Shown one piece after another: positions 34,999-44,167 of a stretch of DNA of 64,000 nt; position 1 is the stretch's first letter, and each line of letters begins with the position of its first letter. Below the pieces are notes generated by a model. It did no database searches. It was given only the letters and a program-made list of their open reading frames with translations, and was not told the DNA's origin. Made by a program: the position numbers and the translations under genes. The DNA is from Microcystis panniformis FACHB-1757 (GTDB taxonomy: Bacteria > Cyanobacteriota > Cyanobacteriia > Cyanobacteriales > Microcystaceae): assembly GCF_001264245.1 (NCBI RefSeq), contig NZ_CP011339.1, positions 5,022,001 through 5,086,000 on the forward strand. The letters are read 5' to 3'.

Positions 34999-35502
34999 CC
35001 CAGGGTGTTAACAGTCACACCGATGGCATCTTTACCCATGATTGCACCCACTTGGTTAACCCCAGAGGGTGAATTAAATCTAGATGCTTTATTAACAGCA
35101 TTTCTCAAGTTTTGGCGACAACAGGTCGAACCCTTATTAGGTAGCACTGGTTATCATGAAATCGCTCCACATATAGTATTAATGGCTTTTTTACATCGTG
35201 TGGTGAATGGTGGGGGAGTTTTAGAAAGGGAATATGCCATTGGTAGTGATAGAATGGATTTATGTTTGCAGTATAAAGATGTAATTTTAGGGATTGAATT
35301 AAAAGTATGGCGGGATAAAAAACGCGATCCCCAAGCTGACGGAATTGAACAATTAGAATCTTATTTAGCACGTTTGGGGTTAGATTTTGGTTGGTTATTT
35401 ATCTTTGATAGGCGCAAAAATGCCTTACCAATGGAAGAAAGGTTATCAACGCAGGTGGTGGTGACAGAAAACCAATATAAAATTACTGTGATTAGAGCTT
35501 GA
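34999..35502 (+). pseudogene. PD-(D/E)XK nuclease part of the AAA-ATPase gene
   Basis: Begins immediately after the IS630 element (TA 34997-34998). The sequence LPRVLTVTPMASLPMIAPTW continues the ATPase frame from 32438. It contains GELNLDALLTAFLKFWRQQ and the nuclease signature: GGGVLEREYAIGSDRMDLCL (Asp) and DVILGIELKVWR (E-x-K), followed by GIEQLESYLARLGLDFGWL. An apparent ATG at 34984 lies in the IS end and is not the native start. Without the IS the whole gene has 519 codons. Confidence 0.88.
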
Positions 35503-35515
35503 GTCTTTCCAAAAC

Positions 35516-35702
35516 GGCTCTTCGGTTTGTGTTATGCAATGGACGGGGGTTATAAGGGATGGAACCCTTATAGAGAAAGGCATTTAGCGATTTTTGTCAA
35601 TTGTTTTTTATCTAGAGCGAACTAATCAATTAAGTCTCTTGCCAGATAAGGATTTAGTCGATTTATGCCCCCCTATCGAACCATACCAAGTAACGAAGAA
35701 CC
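35516..35702. mobile_element. ISL3-type MITE, copy 2 (187 bp)
   Basis: GGCTCTTCGG at the left and CGAAGAACC at the right; perfect 8-bp duplication TCCAAAAC at 35508-35515 and 35703-35710. Opposite orientation to copies 1 and 3. Confidence 0.93.
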
Positions 35703-35841
35703 TCCAAAACTTACTGTTTGTGTTACATTTCATTAACGCACCCTACAGGATTAACTTTGAGAATTTTGCTAAACTAGAAATAGGTAGAAAACAAGGAAAT
35801 ATAAAGTTATGACAGTTGCTAATTCATCACTTTCTCAACAA

Positions 35842-36911
35842 TAGACCTCTTGCATAATTTTTTTATGGTATAATATAAGGTTTTGCTTTTTTCTCAATTC
35901 TTAGATTGAAGTGGAAAAAAGAATAAAATGTTATCTTAGGTGAGGAAATCATCTATAATTTTGCTATGTTTATTAGCAAAATTATGGATTATCAAAACTT
36001 ATCAGATGAACAATTCAAACGCCGTTTCGGTGTGTATAAACCAACATATAGAAAGATGGTAGAATCAGTAAAAAGTGTTGAAGCCGACTCTAATTCACCA
36101 TCTAAAAGGGGACCGAAACCTAAACTATCTATAGAAGAACAAGTTTTAGTAACGTTAGAATATTGGCGAGAATATAGAACATATTTTCACATTGGTACAA
36201 GCTGGGAACTATCAGAATCAACTATATGTCGGATTGTAAATAAGACGGAAAAAATGCTTTTACAATCGGGAAACTTCCGTTTAAAAGGAAAAAAAGCTTT
36301 ACTCAATCAAGCAGAGATACCGGTCGTAACGGTAATGGATGTAACGGAAACTCCCATTGAACGCCCCAAAAAGAAACAGAAAGATTTTTTGGGGGGTAAA
36401 AGAGGTTATCATACTTTAAAATCCCAATTAGTAGCTGATCAAAATACCGAGGAAATTATCTGTGTCTTTTGTGGGAAAGGTAGAGGTCATGATTTTAGTT
36501 TATTTAAAAAAAGTCGAGTTCGTTTTCATCCTTTAACTACCAGCATAGAAGACAGTGGTTATCAGGGAATAGCTGCATACCATAGTAATAGTTATACACC
36601 GAAAAAGAAATCGAAAAATAGAAAATTAACAGAGTTAGAAAAAGAGTATAACAAGGCTTTAGCCAAAGAAAGGATTATCATTGAACCTATAAATAGGAAA
36701 CTCAAAATCTTTAAAATCTTATCCTGTAAATATCGGAATCGTCGTCGAAGATATAGTTTAAGAGTTAACTTGTTGGCGGCTATTTATAACTGTGAGTTAG
36801 GGATAGGTATAGCAGCTTCTTAAAAGTTGCCTAAAGATTAATCAAGTCAAGGAGAATTTATTCTCAATTATAAAAATTGAGATAGTTTGTGCTGCTTAAA
36901 TAAAGAGGTTT
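35842..36911 (+). mobile_element. IS5-type insertion sequence (boundaries approximate)
   Basis: AGACCTCTTGCATAA at the left and an imperfect inverse (AAATAAAGAGGTTTT) at the right enclose the transposase gene 35966-36823. A short frame (ATG 35810, MTVANSSLSQQ) is cut at the left end, and a possible tail DNQIKAYLKSFELKV lies just after the right end. No clear duplication was found. Confidence 0.65.
35966..36823 (+). CDS. IS5-family-type DDE transposase
   Basis: 285 residues, apparently intact. An N-terminal helix-turn-helix (PSKRGPKPKLSIEEQVLVTL, TSWELSESTICRIVNKTE) precedes the DDE_4-like catalytic domain: VVTVMDVTETPIERPKKKQ (first Asp), TTSIEDSGYQGIAAYH (second Asp) and ERIIIEPINRKLKIFKIL (Glu), with NLLAAIYNCELG at the C-terminus. 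This layout fits the IS5 group (ISL2/IS1031-like). The start is ATG 35966. Confidence 0.88.
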   Translation: MFISKIMDYQNLSDEQFKRRFGVYKPTYRKMVESVKSVEADSNSPSKRGPKPKLSIEEQVLVTLEYWREYRTYFHIGTSWELSESTICRIVNKTEKMLLQSGNFRLKGKKALLNQAEIPVVTVMDVTETPIERPKKKQKDFLGGKRGYHTLKSQLVADQNTEEIICVFCGKGRGHDFSLFKKSRVRFHPLTTSIEDSGYQGIAAYHSNSYTPKKKSKNRKLTELEKEYNKALAKERIIIEPINRKLKIFKILSCKYRNRRRRYSLRVNLLAAIYNCELGIGIAAS

Positions 36912-36990
36912 TGATAACCAAATTAAAGCATATCTAAAGAGTTTTGAGTTAAAAGTTAAACTTCAAGTTTTCATTCAGGACTAATGTACT

Positions 36991-37024
36991 GGTTAACTAA
37001 TTTTTTGGGGAAAATTAGTTAACC
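36991..37024. terminator. Perfect 14-bp hairpin
   Basis: GGTTAACTAATTTT (36991-37004) and AAAATTAGTTAACC (37011-37024) around TTGGGG. It lies after the IS5 region and before the dead VapB gene; probably a bidirectional terminator. Confidence 0.6.
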
Positions 37025-37067
37025 CATCATTATAACATATAATTAATTTGCAAGAGTTCTAATACAT

Positions 37068-37390
37068 ACTTGATATTGAACCAGAAGGACGTTTAACTTT
37101 ACCGCAAGAAATCCAACAAATTCTTAATTTAGAATCTGGAGATAGATTGATTTTAACTCTGGAAGATAATGGAACACTGCAATTAGTTAGTCTCAAAAAT
37201 CAAGTTAAAAAATTAAGAGGTTTATTAAGTAGTCATGCAAAATTAATTACCTGCCCGATCGAGCTAAAACCCTTACGGGGCAATGATCGTCATGTGTAAA
37301 TAATTTTGCCTAGGTACTTAAAAAATAAATCACCTGATAGAAATTTAGTAGATGAACTTATTCAAGAACGCAGACAGGAGTATTTAAGTG
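37068..37390 (+). pseudogene. AbrB-type VapB antitoxin, N-terminally lost and MITE-interrupted
   Basis: Reads LDIEPEGRLTLPQEIQQI, then NLESGDRLILTLEDNGTLQL, the SpoVT/AbrB swapped-hairpin domain, but a stop codon lies just before it and no start codon is present. After RGLL a 91-bp MITE (37228-37318) intervenes; then KSPDRNLVDELIQERRQEY and the stop, which overlaps the vapC start. Removing the MITE and one TA restores the frame of the C-terminal part, but the missing N-terminus means it is dead either way. Confidence 0.82.
37228..37318 (+). mobile_element. 91-bp TA-MITE, copy 4 (in vapB)
   Basis: Sequence as copy 1. TA at 37226-37227 and 37319-37320. It splits the antitoxin gene. Confidence 0.94.
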
Positions 37391-37669
37391 AATAAATCTG
37401 TGTTAGATGCTTCTGCCTTTTTAGCTTATCTTAGAGATGAACTAGGAGCAGAAATTGTAGAAAATGCCTTGATTAATGGCTGTTATATCAGTATTATTAA
37501 TTGGGTAGAGGTATTATCGAAAATTGTTGACTTAGGAGAATCCCCAGAGGAAATTATTAAACGATTGAGAGATGAAGGATTATTACAAAATAGTCTAGAA
37601 ATTATTGCTTGCAATGAGGAAGATGCTATAACTATAGCTAAATTTCGAGTTTTGGTAATGATTCGGTAG
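37388..37669 (+). pseudogene. VapC-type PIN toxin, C-terminally truncated
   Basis: 93 residues from GTG 37388, overlapping the antitoxin stop. PIN-domain core: VLDASAFLAYLRDELGAE (first Asp), YISIINWVEVLSKIVD (Glu) and IIACNEEDAITIAKFR. Full VapC proteins are about 130 residues and carry another Asp cluster (around LADRACLALG) that is missing here; after ITIAKFR the sequence becomes unrelated (VLVMIR, stop). The toxin is therefore probably inactive, which fits the loss of its antitoxin. Confidence 0.78.
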
Positions 37670-37847
37670 TAGTGCCGTAGCCCTCTTGCTTACCTGGTAT
37701 GAATTGTGTAAAATATTTATTAATAAAAATAATTGGAACCCGCTCAGTCTTTAAACCTCTAGCTTGCTCATGACTTTTCTGATAAATATCTTTTTCTGGC
37801 TCCTGTCTGGCTTACTCAAATATCAGTCTAGCACCGAACAAAATACC

Positions 37848-38090
37848 CCCCTAGTTCACCTCTATTCCCCTGTCAAGCGTTGTGGTTCTCACCATAGGAT
37901 CAAGAATGGTTCTATTCATAATGGAAAACCCAAACGTCAAGGTAAAGAATGTGGTCAACCGTTTGTGATCAATCCCACTAATAAAACCGTCTCTGACGAA
38001 ACCAAACAATTAATTGATCAACTCTTGCTCGAACGAATTTCCTGACGAGGAATTGCTAGAGTAACAGGGGTAAGTTGGTCATGGTTACAA
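37848..38090 (+). pseudogene. IS1-family transposase N-terminal fragment
   Basis: Contains HHRIKNGSIHNGKPKRQGKE, then CGQPFVINPTNKTVSD and TKQLIDQLLLERIS, the InsA-like zinc-ribbon and helix region of IS1 transposases. A stop follows at 38042-38044; the next bases (reading GIARVTGVSWSWLQNY) continue the family sequence, so the stop is probably a recent lesion. The catalytic half is absent. The first ~28 codons of the open frame (from 37764) are not IS1-like. Confidence 0.75.
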
Positions 38091-38183
38091 AATTATGACC
38101 CACTTTCCGCACTTCTTAACATTCAATTGATGATTTTTACTAATATATTGCTTAAAACCCATTGCCAGTAGGGACTATAGCTA

Positions 38184-39321
38184 TACTTTAGACGTTCATA
38201 ATCTGAGATTTATTAAACTTCTGAAATCGTAGAGTCAGCAAGGAATCCAGTTCTTTTTTATGTTTCAAATGGGCATCATTCAAACATTCATAAATGGCTG
38301 AAGAAAAGTCAGAAAAGTTTTCATAATATTTACCATATAAACATTTCTTTTTGACCAATTTCCACAGCCTTTCAATTAAATTTAGATTAGGTGAATAAGA
38401 CGGCAGATAGAGCAGCTCTATTGACAAAGAAAGAGCCAATTCTTCAACAATTTTACATTTCTGATAGCGGGCATTATCTAAGACGAGAGTGATGGGAATT
38501 ATTAGTCCTAAAGCAGCTATTTTTGACCGGAGTTCACAGACTTGAGTTGCCGTAATATAAGTTTCATATGTTACCAGAATAACTTCATGAGTTATTGCAT
38601 TTAATGCTCCTAAAACATTGAAGCGTTTACGCCCGCTCGGTGACTTAACAAAAAGTCTCTCAAAACACCAAACAAAACCGAGAAATGCTCCCATGACGAA
38701 GTGAGCGGCATCAACAAAAAAAACAGCCCTTTTTCCTTCTTTTGCCTCATTTAGTCTGGGTTCTAGCTTTTTTTCTTTGTAGTCCTCTTGTTCATCTGGG
38801 TCAGCTTTAGAAGGAAGAGAACCTACTTTTAAACATTTCATTCCCATTGATTTTAAAAATTTTCTCACTTGGGTAGGACTTCGTTTTATTCCCGTCAATT
38901 CTTCTATCCTATATACAGCTTCATTTATTGTGGCTGGTGGATTTTTCTCGAAGTATTTTTTGAGGGTTTCTTTTTGAGACTCTAATTCACTTTTAGGGCG
39001 ATAGAAGTTGATTTCTTTTAATTTTTCTATTCCGCCCTCTTGCTCATCTCGAAGATAGGTTAATAAGGTATTTGGCGAGATTCCTGCTAACTGACAAATT
39101 TTTTGGTGCGGTATCTTTTGGCTTTTTAACCAGAGAACTTCCATCTTCAGTTGAACCCGGGGATGGGGATGATGAAATCTTTCATAATACAGTGAGTTCT
39201 TTTCTTCTTCCGTGAATTCTAGGTTAATCATGTTTTTAATGAGTGCTTTGCTTCTAATTATGACTCTTAAACTATATTATTGTCCTTGAGTAAAAAATGC
39301 AAGTTGTAGCCGTGCAAAGTA
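38184..39321 (-). mobile_element. 1138-bp IS630 element, copy 1
   Basis: The ends are TACTTTGCACGGC (5' side, near 39321) and TACTTTAGACGTTC (3' side, near 38184); TA at 38182-38183 and 39322-39323. Copy 2 at 60626-62859 has the same native length once its IS30 is subtracted. Confidence 0.94.
38188..39231 (-). CDS. IS630-family transposase, copy 1
   Basis: 347 residues, intact. An N-terminal helix-turn-helix (QKICQLAGISPNTLLTYLRD) and a second one (TGIKRSPTQVRKFLKSMGMK) precede the DDE catalytic core: AVFFVDAAHFVMGAFLGFVW (first Asp), PITLVLDNARYQKCKIVEEL (second Asp) and LLYLPSYSPNLNLIERLWKL (Glu). It differs from copy 2 (61812-62855) by only two or so residues, so the two copies are recent. 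Confidence 0.94.
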   Translation of the reverse strand: MINLEFTEEEKNSLYYERFHHPHPRVQLKMEVLWLKSQKIPHQKICQLAGISPNTLLTYLRDEQEGGIEKLKEINFYRPKSELESQKETLKKYFEKNPPATINEAVYRIEELTGIKRSPTQVRKFLKSMGMKCLKVGSLPSKADPDEQEDYKEKKLEPRLNEAKEGKRAVFFVDAAHFVMGAFLGFVWCFERLFVKSPSGRKRFNVLGALNAITHEVILVTYETYITATQVCELRSKIAALGLIIPITLVLDNARYQKCKIVEELALSLSIELLYLPSYSPNLNLIERLWKLVKKKCLYGKYYENFSDFSSAIYECLNDAHLKHKKELDSLLTLRFQKFNKSQIMNV

Positions 39322-39461
39322 TACAATGATTGATTTTTCTCAAGGTGAAGAATTGTAATTTTTTTTCTCAGAAAAAATCAATTATTGAAAATGTTCTCAA
39401 TAGTAGTTTCTACAATGAAGGTTTTTCGTCAAAACATCTTGGGGAATGTAAAAATATATAA

Positions 39462-40883
39462 GGCTCTTCGTTACTCTTTATGCTAAATCAACAGACAAGA
39501 TGCCAAGATAACATACTTCTAACCCAAAAATTACGAAAGTTTCTCAAGCCATAGGCTCTCCGTTTTATTAGTTTAAGTTTATTGTTGATTCCCTCGACCA
39601 CCCCATTCGTTGTCCTTCGCTCGAAATAACTAATGATTTCTCCAAACCAGTTTCGGATTGTTTGACAACTCTTGGTAAAAACACTGGAGGATTTTGCCAA
39701 CCATTCTGAGATAGATAGCAGTCCTTCTGTCGGATTCTCTGAGGTTTCATAAATCTTTCTAAATTCTTCCTTTAACTCGTGCATCTTTTTCAAACTTGGT
39801 CAATTTTCTTTGATAGCTTCTAGTTTGATTTTTTGGGGTTCCGTTAAATCTTTTTCATTTTTTAACAAGCTATATTTACTTCGCTTTAAAACTTCTAGCT
39901 TCGCTTCTTTTTCCGCTTTCTGTTTTTTATTTTTCTGCGCTTCTACCGCTCTTTTTTCTGCTTTTCTCTGTTCGTCTAACTCTTGATTAATTTGTTTCAT
40001 TACATGGAATCTATCGGCGACTACCTCGGCCGATGGCATCAATTCTTTCACTAAATTTTTATAGGGCAACCAAAGGTCTATGCTGACTTCTTCAATTTGC
40101 TCTAACACCTCTTTTCCCCACCCTGTAAGCGTTTCCCTCAATTCTTCTTGTGTTCGCTTCTCTAGAATAGCTATTAGTTTTCCCGTATCTAAATTTACTA
40201 AAACTGCACAGTAATTTTTTTGTCCTTTGACTAGAGCGATTTCGTCAATTCCTAGTCTTTTTAATTTCGATAGGTCTGTCTCTGTAATTTCTTCGGCGAT
40301 GTCCTCTATCATTCTTTGAATCTCTTCTTCCGTTACGTCATTTCTTCGACTAACATTTAAAATATCTCCTGATTTTAATTGTTCGAGTATATTCTCGGCT
40401 AGTCTTTTCGTATAGGTTCGTTTCTTGGCGACAAAATCTAACTCTTCGCTAAAGGGTTTCTGACAATTACCGCACTTAAATTGACGACGATTAACTTGTA
40501 GGTACACTGGTTGACCTGAGAGCGGTAAATCTTTGACTAAATGTCGATGATTTTGGTGTAGTTTATCGCTCTCTAACCCACAACGAGGACAGACTGCTTT
40601 TTTATTTTTCGATTCGATTCGTCAAACTATACCGATATTTTCTAGGTGTCGATAGCCTTGAATACAGGTTCCTTGTAGGTTCAAAAATTTGTCAAGTATC
40701 ATAAGTAAAATAATCTCGTTTTTGGCTATTATATCAAATTTTAACTCAATTGTCTATCTTTTGGTATTAACCTATTTGTGCCTTAAGTCCTTTCCTGTAT
40801 GGATTTCAGCTATTTTTGAGACTAGGCACTCTCATCGAATTTTATTTTAAGTTAATTATTTGCATAACAATTCCCGAAGAGCC
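39462..40883 (-). mobile_element. 1422-bp ISL3-family element
   Basis: Ends GGCTCTTCG and CGAAGAGCC; perfect 8-bp duplication ATATATAA at 39454-39461 and 40884-40891. Probable parent of the three ~187-bp MITEs. Confidence 0.93.
39488..40702 (-). pseudogene. ISL3-family transposase with two in-frame TGA codons
   Basis: One continuous frame from ATG 40702 to 39488, broken only by TGA at 40624-40622 (codon 27) and 39802-39800. Features: VCPRCGLESDKLHQN and KCGNCQKPFSEE (N-terminal zinc ribbons), LKRLGIDEIALVKGQKNY (first Asp), VADRFHVMKQINQELDEQRK (second Asp) and TNGVVEGINNKLKLIKRRAY (Glu). About 404 codons, normal for ISL3. It cannot make a full transposase unless the TGA codons are read through. 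Confidence 0.9.
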
Positions 40884-40893
40884 ATATATAAAA

Positions 40894-42968
40894 CCCACAT
40901 TCCGCACCCTAAGTGTCACAACGTCTCAAAAGAGGAAGATGCCTGAGTCAAAATACTTATCTAGAGGAGTGAGTTGGCGGCAAGCTGCCGGCAACTAAGC
41001 CGAAAATTCCAGGGTTCCCCCAGTCATTCGCAATAAACAGTGCTTATTGAGAATGACTAGGCAATCAGACTTAACATCTAGGGGGAGATGTTCCAGTTGC
41101 TCGCTTTGTTTTGTCACCCCTGGAAGTCAATCCATCTGGTCAAGATAAGAGATAATATTCCTGGCAAGGTTTGGGAAAAAATCTCAAAATGTTGCGCCTC
41201 TCATCCGTTAAGTTGCTAATCTTTTGATTGTCTTGAATACGTAGGAGATGAATCCCTTGAAAGTTCTGAAATATCCAGCGTAATGTTGGTCGGTCAGTTA
41301 ACTTACCCAACTGATTTTTCAGTCCCGTCTCCTGCTGTTTTAAATTCAGGCGAAGTTGTCTTTGGCCAATAGTATAAACCAACAGGCACGAGCAACGTGA
41401 GCAGGGCCATGACCTCGATTCTATGGGGAGATTTGAGAAAGACACTGTGGGCAAAAAAGCCGGGGTCTTTGAGAAAAGAAAATCCTCTTTCCGGAGCTTG
41501 TTGCCCTTTATATTTTTTGAGTATATCCTCACTGCTTAATCGTTGTTTCTCCAAATCGTTAGTTGCTAAAACGAATCGTCCTGCTCGTTTCTTTAGCCTC
41601 TCAATGGCTGGCAAATTTAACTCTAATTCGGCTTGAACTTGATAGCTTTGAGAGGATAAATCGTCTTTTGATTTGAGTTTTGACTGCTCTCGTCTCAGGC
41701 GGAATGAGATTGACTTTAATCTCCGTTAACTGATGATATTTTAAGGAGTCAGATAATCCTTTGGCTATCGCCAACGCCACCGCTCTATTCTCAAATTCTC
41801 TTCGGGATAGTTGCCGGATTTTTTCTTGGGCAGAATTCTTTTCCTGCTCGATTTTTTTCTCTAATTTTTTCAAGTCTGATTCTTGTCTAGCTTGACTTTC
41901 AACTAGCAACCATCTTTGTTCTATTCCCCCATAGTTAGAGCTTGTTTCCCGCCAGGAATAACCCGGTATTTCTGCATCGGTTAACTCTTTTTCTGAGATG
42001 CTATCGACTAACTCTTGAGCCTCTTTAATGCTGAAGGGGACTCGAGACAACCAACGCATTTCTTTCATTAGTTTTAAATTCTCTTTGCTATAGAGGGCGC
42101 TATCGCCGACTATTAAACTGTCAAAGTCAACTTGTTTTTGAAATTCTCGGGCGATTTGACCAAAAACCGCTTTGTCTGCTTCATTTCCGTCCCCTACTTT
42201 CAGCAATAAAGGTACATCTCCATCCCCACTTACGATTAAGTCAATCATAAATTGTTTTAAGTCAGGTCGTCGGTCGCGGGAGTATCCGTGGGTAATTTTT
42301 ATTGGCTGTTGTCTGGTTTCAATTTCTTCTCCCACTGCTCCTGATTTCAGGATTTCTACTGTTGGGTATTCCTTGTTATATTCTCCTTCTACTGATAGAG
42401 AAGTCGAATCTAAATGGGAGTTCTCGGTTGCTACACCAAATTTTTTCACGGCTGCTAAACTAATGAGTAGGAAAATCCCCGAAACATCCAGTTGATAAAG
42501 TTTGTCCATCACTCGACCAATTTTATCATCATTCAGGTGTTTTGCTTCGATGCCTTCTCCCAGCAGATGTTCGGTTGCTTTATCTTCAAAAAATTGAGGA
42601 AATAAATACAAGGCCCGGGAGACAAATCCCAATCCGTTCAGGATAATTGCTTTCACGACTTGCCCCGCTGTGACAATTTCTCCTCGCTCAATTGAGACTT
42701 GTTCGTTGATAATTTCAACGATTCCTATTTCATCGATAATTCCGGCTACTAATCCCAGATGGTCTAGATTTTTGACTTCAATTTCTGTTGATTGATTCAT
42801 GGTCGAACAGCCCACTGCCTAAGTTTTCCAACAATTCCTATTTTTTCATAATTAGGGGTCTCAATATCCCCCTAACGGCCACCGAGAAAACCTTCACCAG
42901 ATAAGTATTTTTACTCAAGTCTCTGGAGGGGGACAGCTTATGTGACAGTTGAGGGTGCGGAATGTGGG
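40894..42968 (-). mobile_element. IS1634-type element (about 2075 bp)
   Basis: Ends CCCACATTCCGCACCCT and its inverse AGGGTGCGGAATGTGGG (42952-42968), with CTGTCACA/TGTGACAG further in on one side; ATAAA directly outside both ends is a likely duplication. It begins only 10 bp from the ISL3 element. Confidence 0.8.
41140..42800 (-). pseudogene. IS1634-family transposase with two frameshifts
   Basis: From ATG 42800: an N-terminal DUF4277-type domain (KNLDHLGLVAGIIDEIGIVE), then NSHLDSTSLSVEGEY (first Asp), DSLIVGDSALYSKENLKLMK (second Asp) and, after a frameshift near 41690, ALTNDLEKQ-type ATNDLEKQRLSSEDILKKYKG, ERGFSFLKDPGFFAHSVFLK (Glu) and MALLTLLV. A second shift near 41400 is followed by GQRQLRLNLKQQETGLKNQ and the natural C-terminus. 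Inactive. Confidence 0.88.
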
Positions 42969-43093
42969 ATAAAAGTATATGAAGATGTGCGGAATGTCGG
43001 CTACAATGCCCAATTAGCAAAAGTTTCAGCTATCACCACTACAATAAAATCACTACCATCAGGATTTACTCTCGGAAAATTTCAATTGCCTGA

Positions 43094-43480
43094 CTACAGT
43101 TCTAAAGCTTCGTAGATGTATAATTTGTTCAAAAAACCGACGGTGCTGAAGTGATAACTAGGTAAAGGGGGAGGGAACCATAATTCCGTTTGATAAACGC
43201 TGAAAATGACAAAATTCTTTCTAGTGGTGTGAGTGGCGATCGCTTCTTGTAAAAAAGGATGACCCGTATCCACCAACATTTTACAGTAACCCCGTAAGAG
43301 AGCTTGCACCTCGAGGGAAGCTTGCGCCCGAGCGCAGACATTATCCTTAAGATAGCTAGTTAACCTCTGGGAAGCGTATTGTTCGTAATCTTGACGATTA
43401 GGGTTAGTTGTCAGCAATATCCCCGCAATTCCCCCTAAAACCACTCCTAACACTATTCCCCCTAACCGCGCCAATTTCAT
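43094..43480 (-). CDS. DUF4359 family membrane-anchored protein
   Basis: 128 residues: an N-terminal hydrophobic helix (LGGIVLGVVLGGIAGILLTT) then NPNRQDYEQYASQRLTSYLK, NVCARAQASLEVQALLRGYC and FSVYQTELWFPPPLPSYHF. This is the cyanobacterial DUF4359 pattern; the protein is probably membrane-anchored with a short extracytoplasmic domain. Function unknown. It stands just before tRNA-His on the opposite strand. Confidence 0.78.
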   Translation of the reverse strand: MKLARLGGIVLGVVLGGIAGILLTTNPNRQDYEQYASQRLTSYLKDNVCARAQASLEVQALLRGYCKMLVDTGHPFLQEAIATHTTRKNFVIFSVYQTELWFPPPLPSYHFSTVGFLNKLYIYEALEL

Positions 43481-43540
43481 AAGCTCTCAAATCATCACTC
43501 ACTTACCCTAACCATAGCCTGAATTAGGATAAAAAACCTC

Positions 43541-43568
43541 TTGTCAACCATTCGTCTTGTGCTATACT
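43541..43568 (+). promoter_or_regulatory. Sigma-70 promoter of tRNA-His
   Basis: TTGTCA (43541-43546) and TATACT (43563-43568) separated by 16 bp, 13 bp upstream of the tRNA. Confidence 0.65.
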
Positions 43569-43581
43569 TGAAAAGGTGTAC

Positions 43582-43655
43582 GGCGAGCGTAGCCAAGTGG
43601 TTAAGGCAGTGGATTGTGGTTCCACCACTCGGGGGTTCAAGTCCCCTCGTTCGCC
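43582..43655 (+). tRNA. tRNA-His (GTG)
   Basis: A 74-nt cloverleaf including the extra 5' G (43582) pairing with C73 (43655), as required for tRNA-His. Acceptor GCGAGCG with CGTTCGC, D-arm AGCCAAGTGGTTAAGGC, anticodon arm with GTG in GGATTGTGGTTCC, T-arm GGGGGTTCAAGTCCCC. CCA is not encoded. Confidence 0.96.
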
Positions 43656-43858
43656 CTCTTTTCAAGGCTCGTTGATAATTAGGCTTTGAGGGGGTTGATT
43701 GGCACTTACCCACTCAAATCCCCAATCAATTCGTTAACCTCAAAATAGTCTTTATGTACTGATAAATTTCGGTGAGAACGGTCAATGTGTTGGCTAGACT
43801 GTATTTGAGACAATTGAGCAAATTCTCGCTTCCAGAAAGGAGCGAACGGTGAGTAATT

Positions 43859-44080
43859 AGGGTTGGCTGAATAAATCTGAAAACCTTGTTGGGTAACACT
43901 TTTAGATTTTTTGTCAATCAAAAAGTACCGGATATGGGAGTGATCGGGGCAAAATTCCGGGACTTTTTCCCTGAAAATTAGGTAATTGACCCCCTGAAAA
44001 TGGGTAAAACCCCACACCCCACACCCCACACCCCGCACCCCGCACCCTGTCCCCAGGAAAAACTTTTTGCCGCAAACCCT
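43859..44080. mobile_element. MITE type A, copy 2 (222 bp, uninterrupted)
   Basis: AGGGTTGGCTGAATAAA at the left and TTTTTGCCGCAAACCCT at the right. It is the reference for the interrupted copy at 15451-16985. It contains a run of CCCCACACCCCACA-type repeats. Flanks AATT and ACTT are only partly alike. Confidence 0.82.
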
Positions 44081-44167
44081 ACTTACTGGTTAAGACGACA
44101 CTGGAGAAGCGGAGTAGCGATAACGTGATAGTTTAGATCCGAGCGGTAATATGATGTTAGAACAATA

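Noticed and set aside
34984..35502. Independent nuclease gene starting at ATG 34984
   Set aside because: The ATG lies in the IS630 terminal repeat; the coding part continues the ATPase frame across the insertion.
31386..35502. A composite defence island of several genes
   Set aside because: After removing transposons only one AAA/nuclease gene remains here; no adjacent partner genes support an island.
43495..43713. 72-codon frame over the tRNA-His gene
   Set aside because: It is antisense to a perfect tRNA cloverleaf; not a protein gene.
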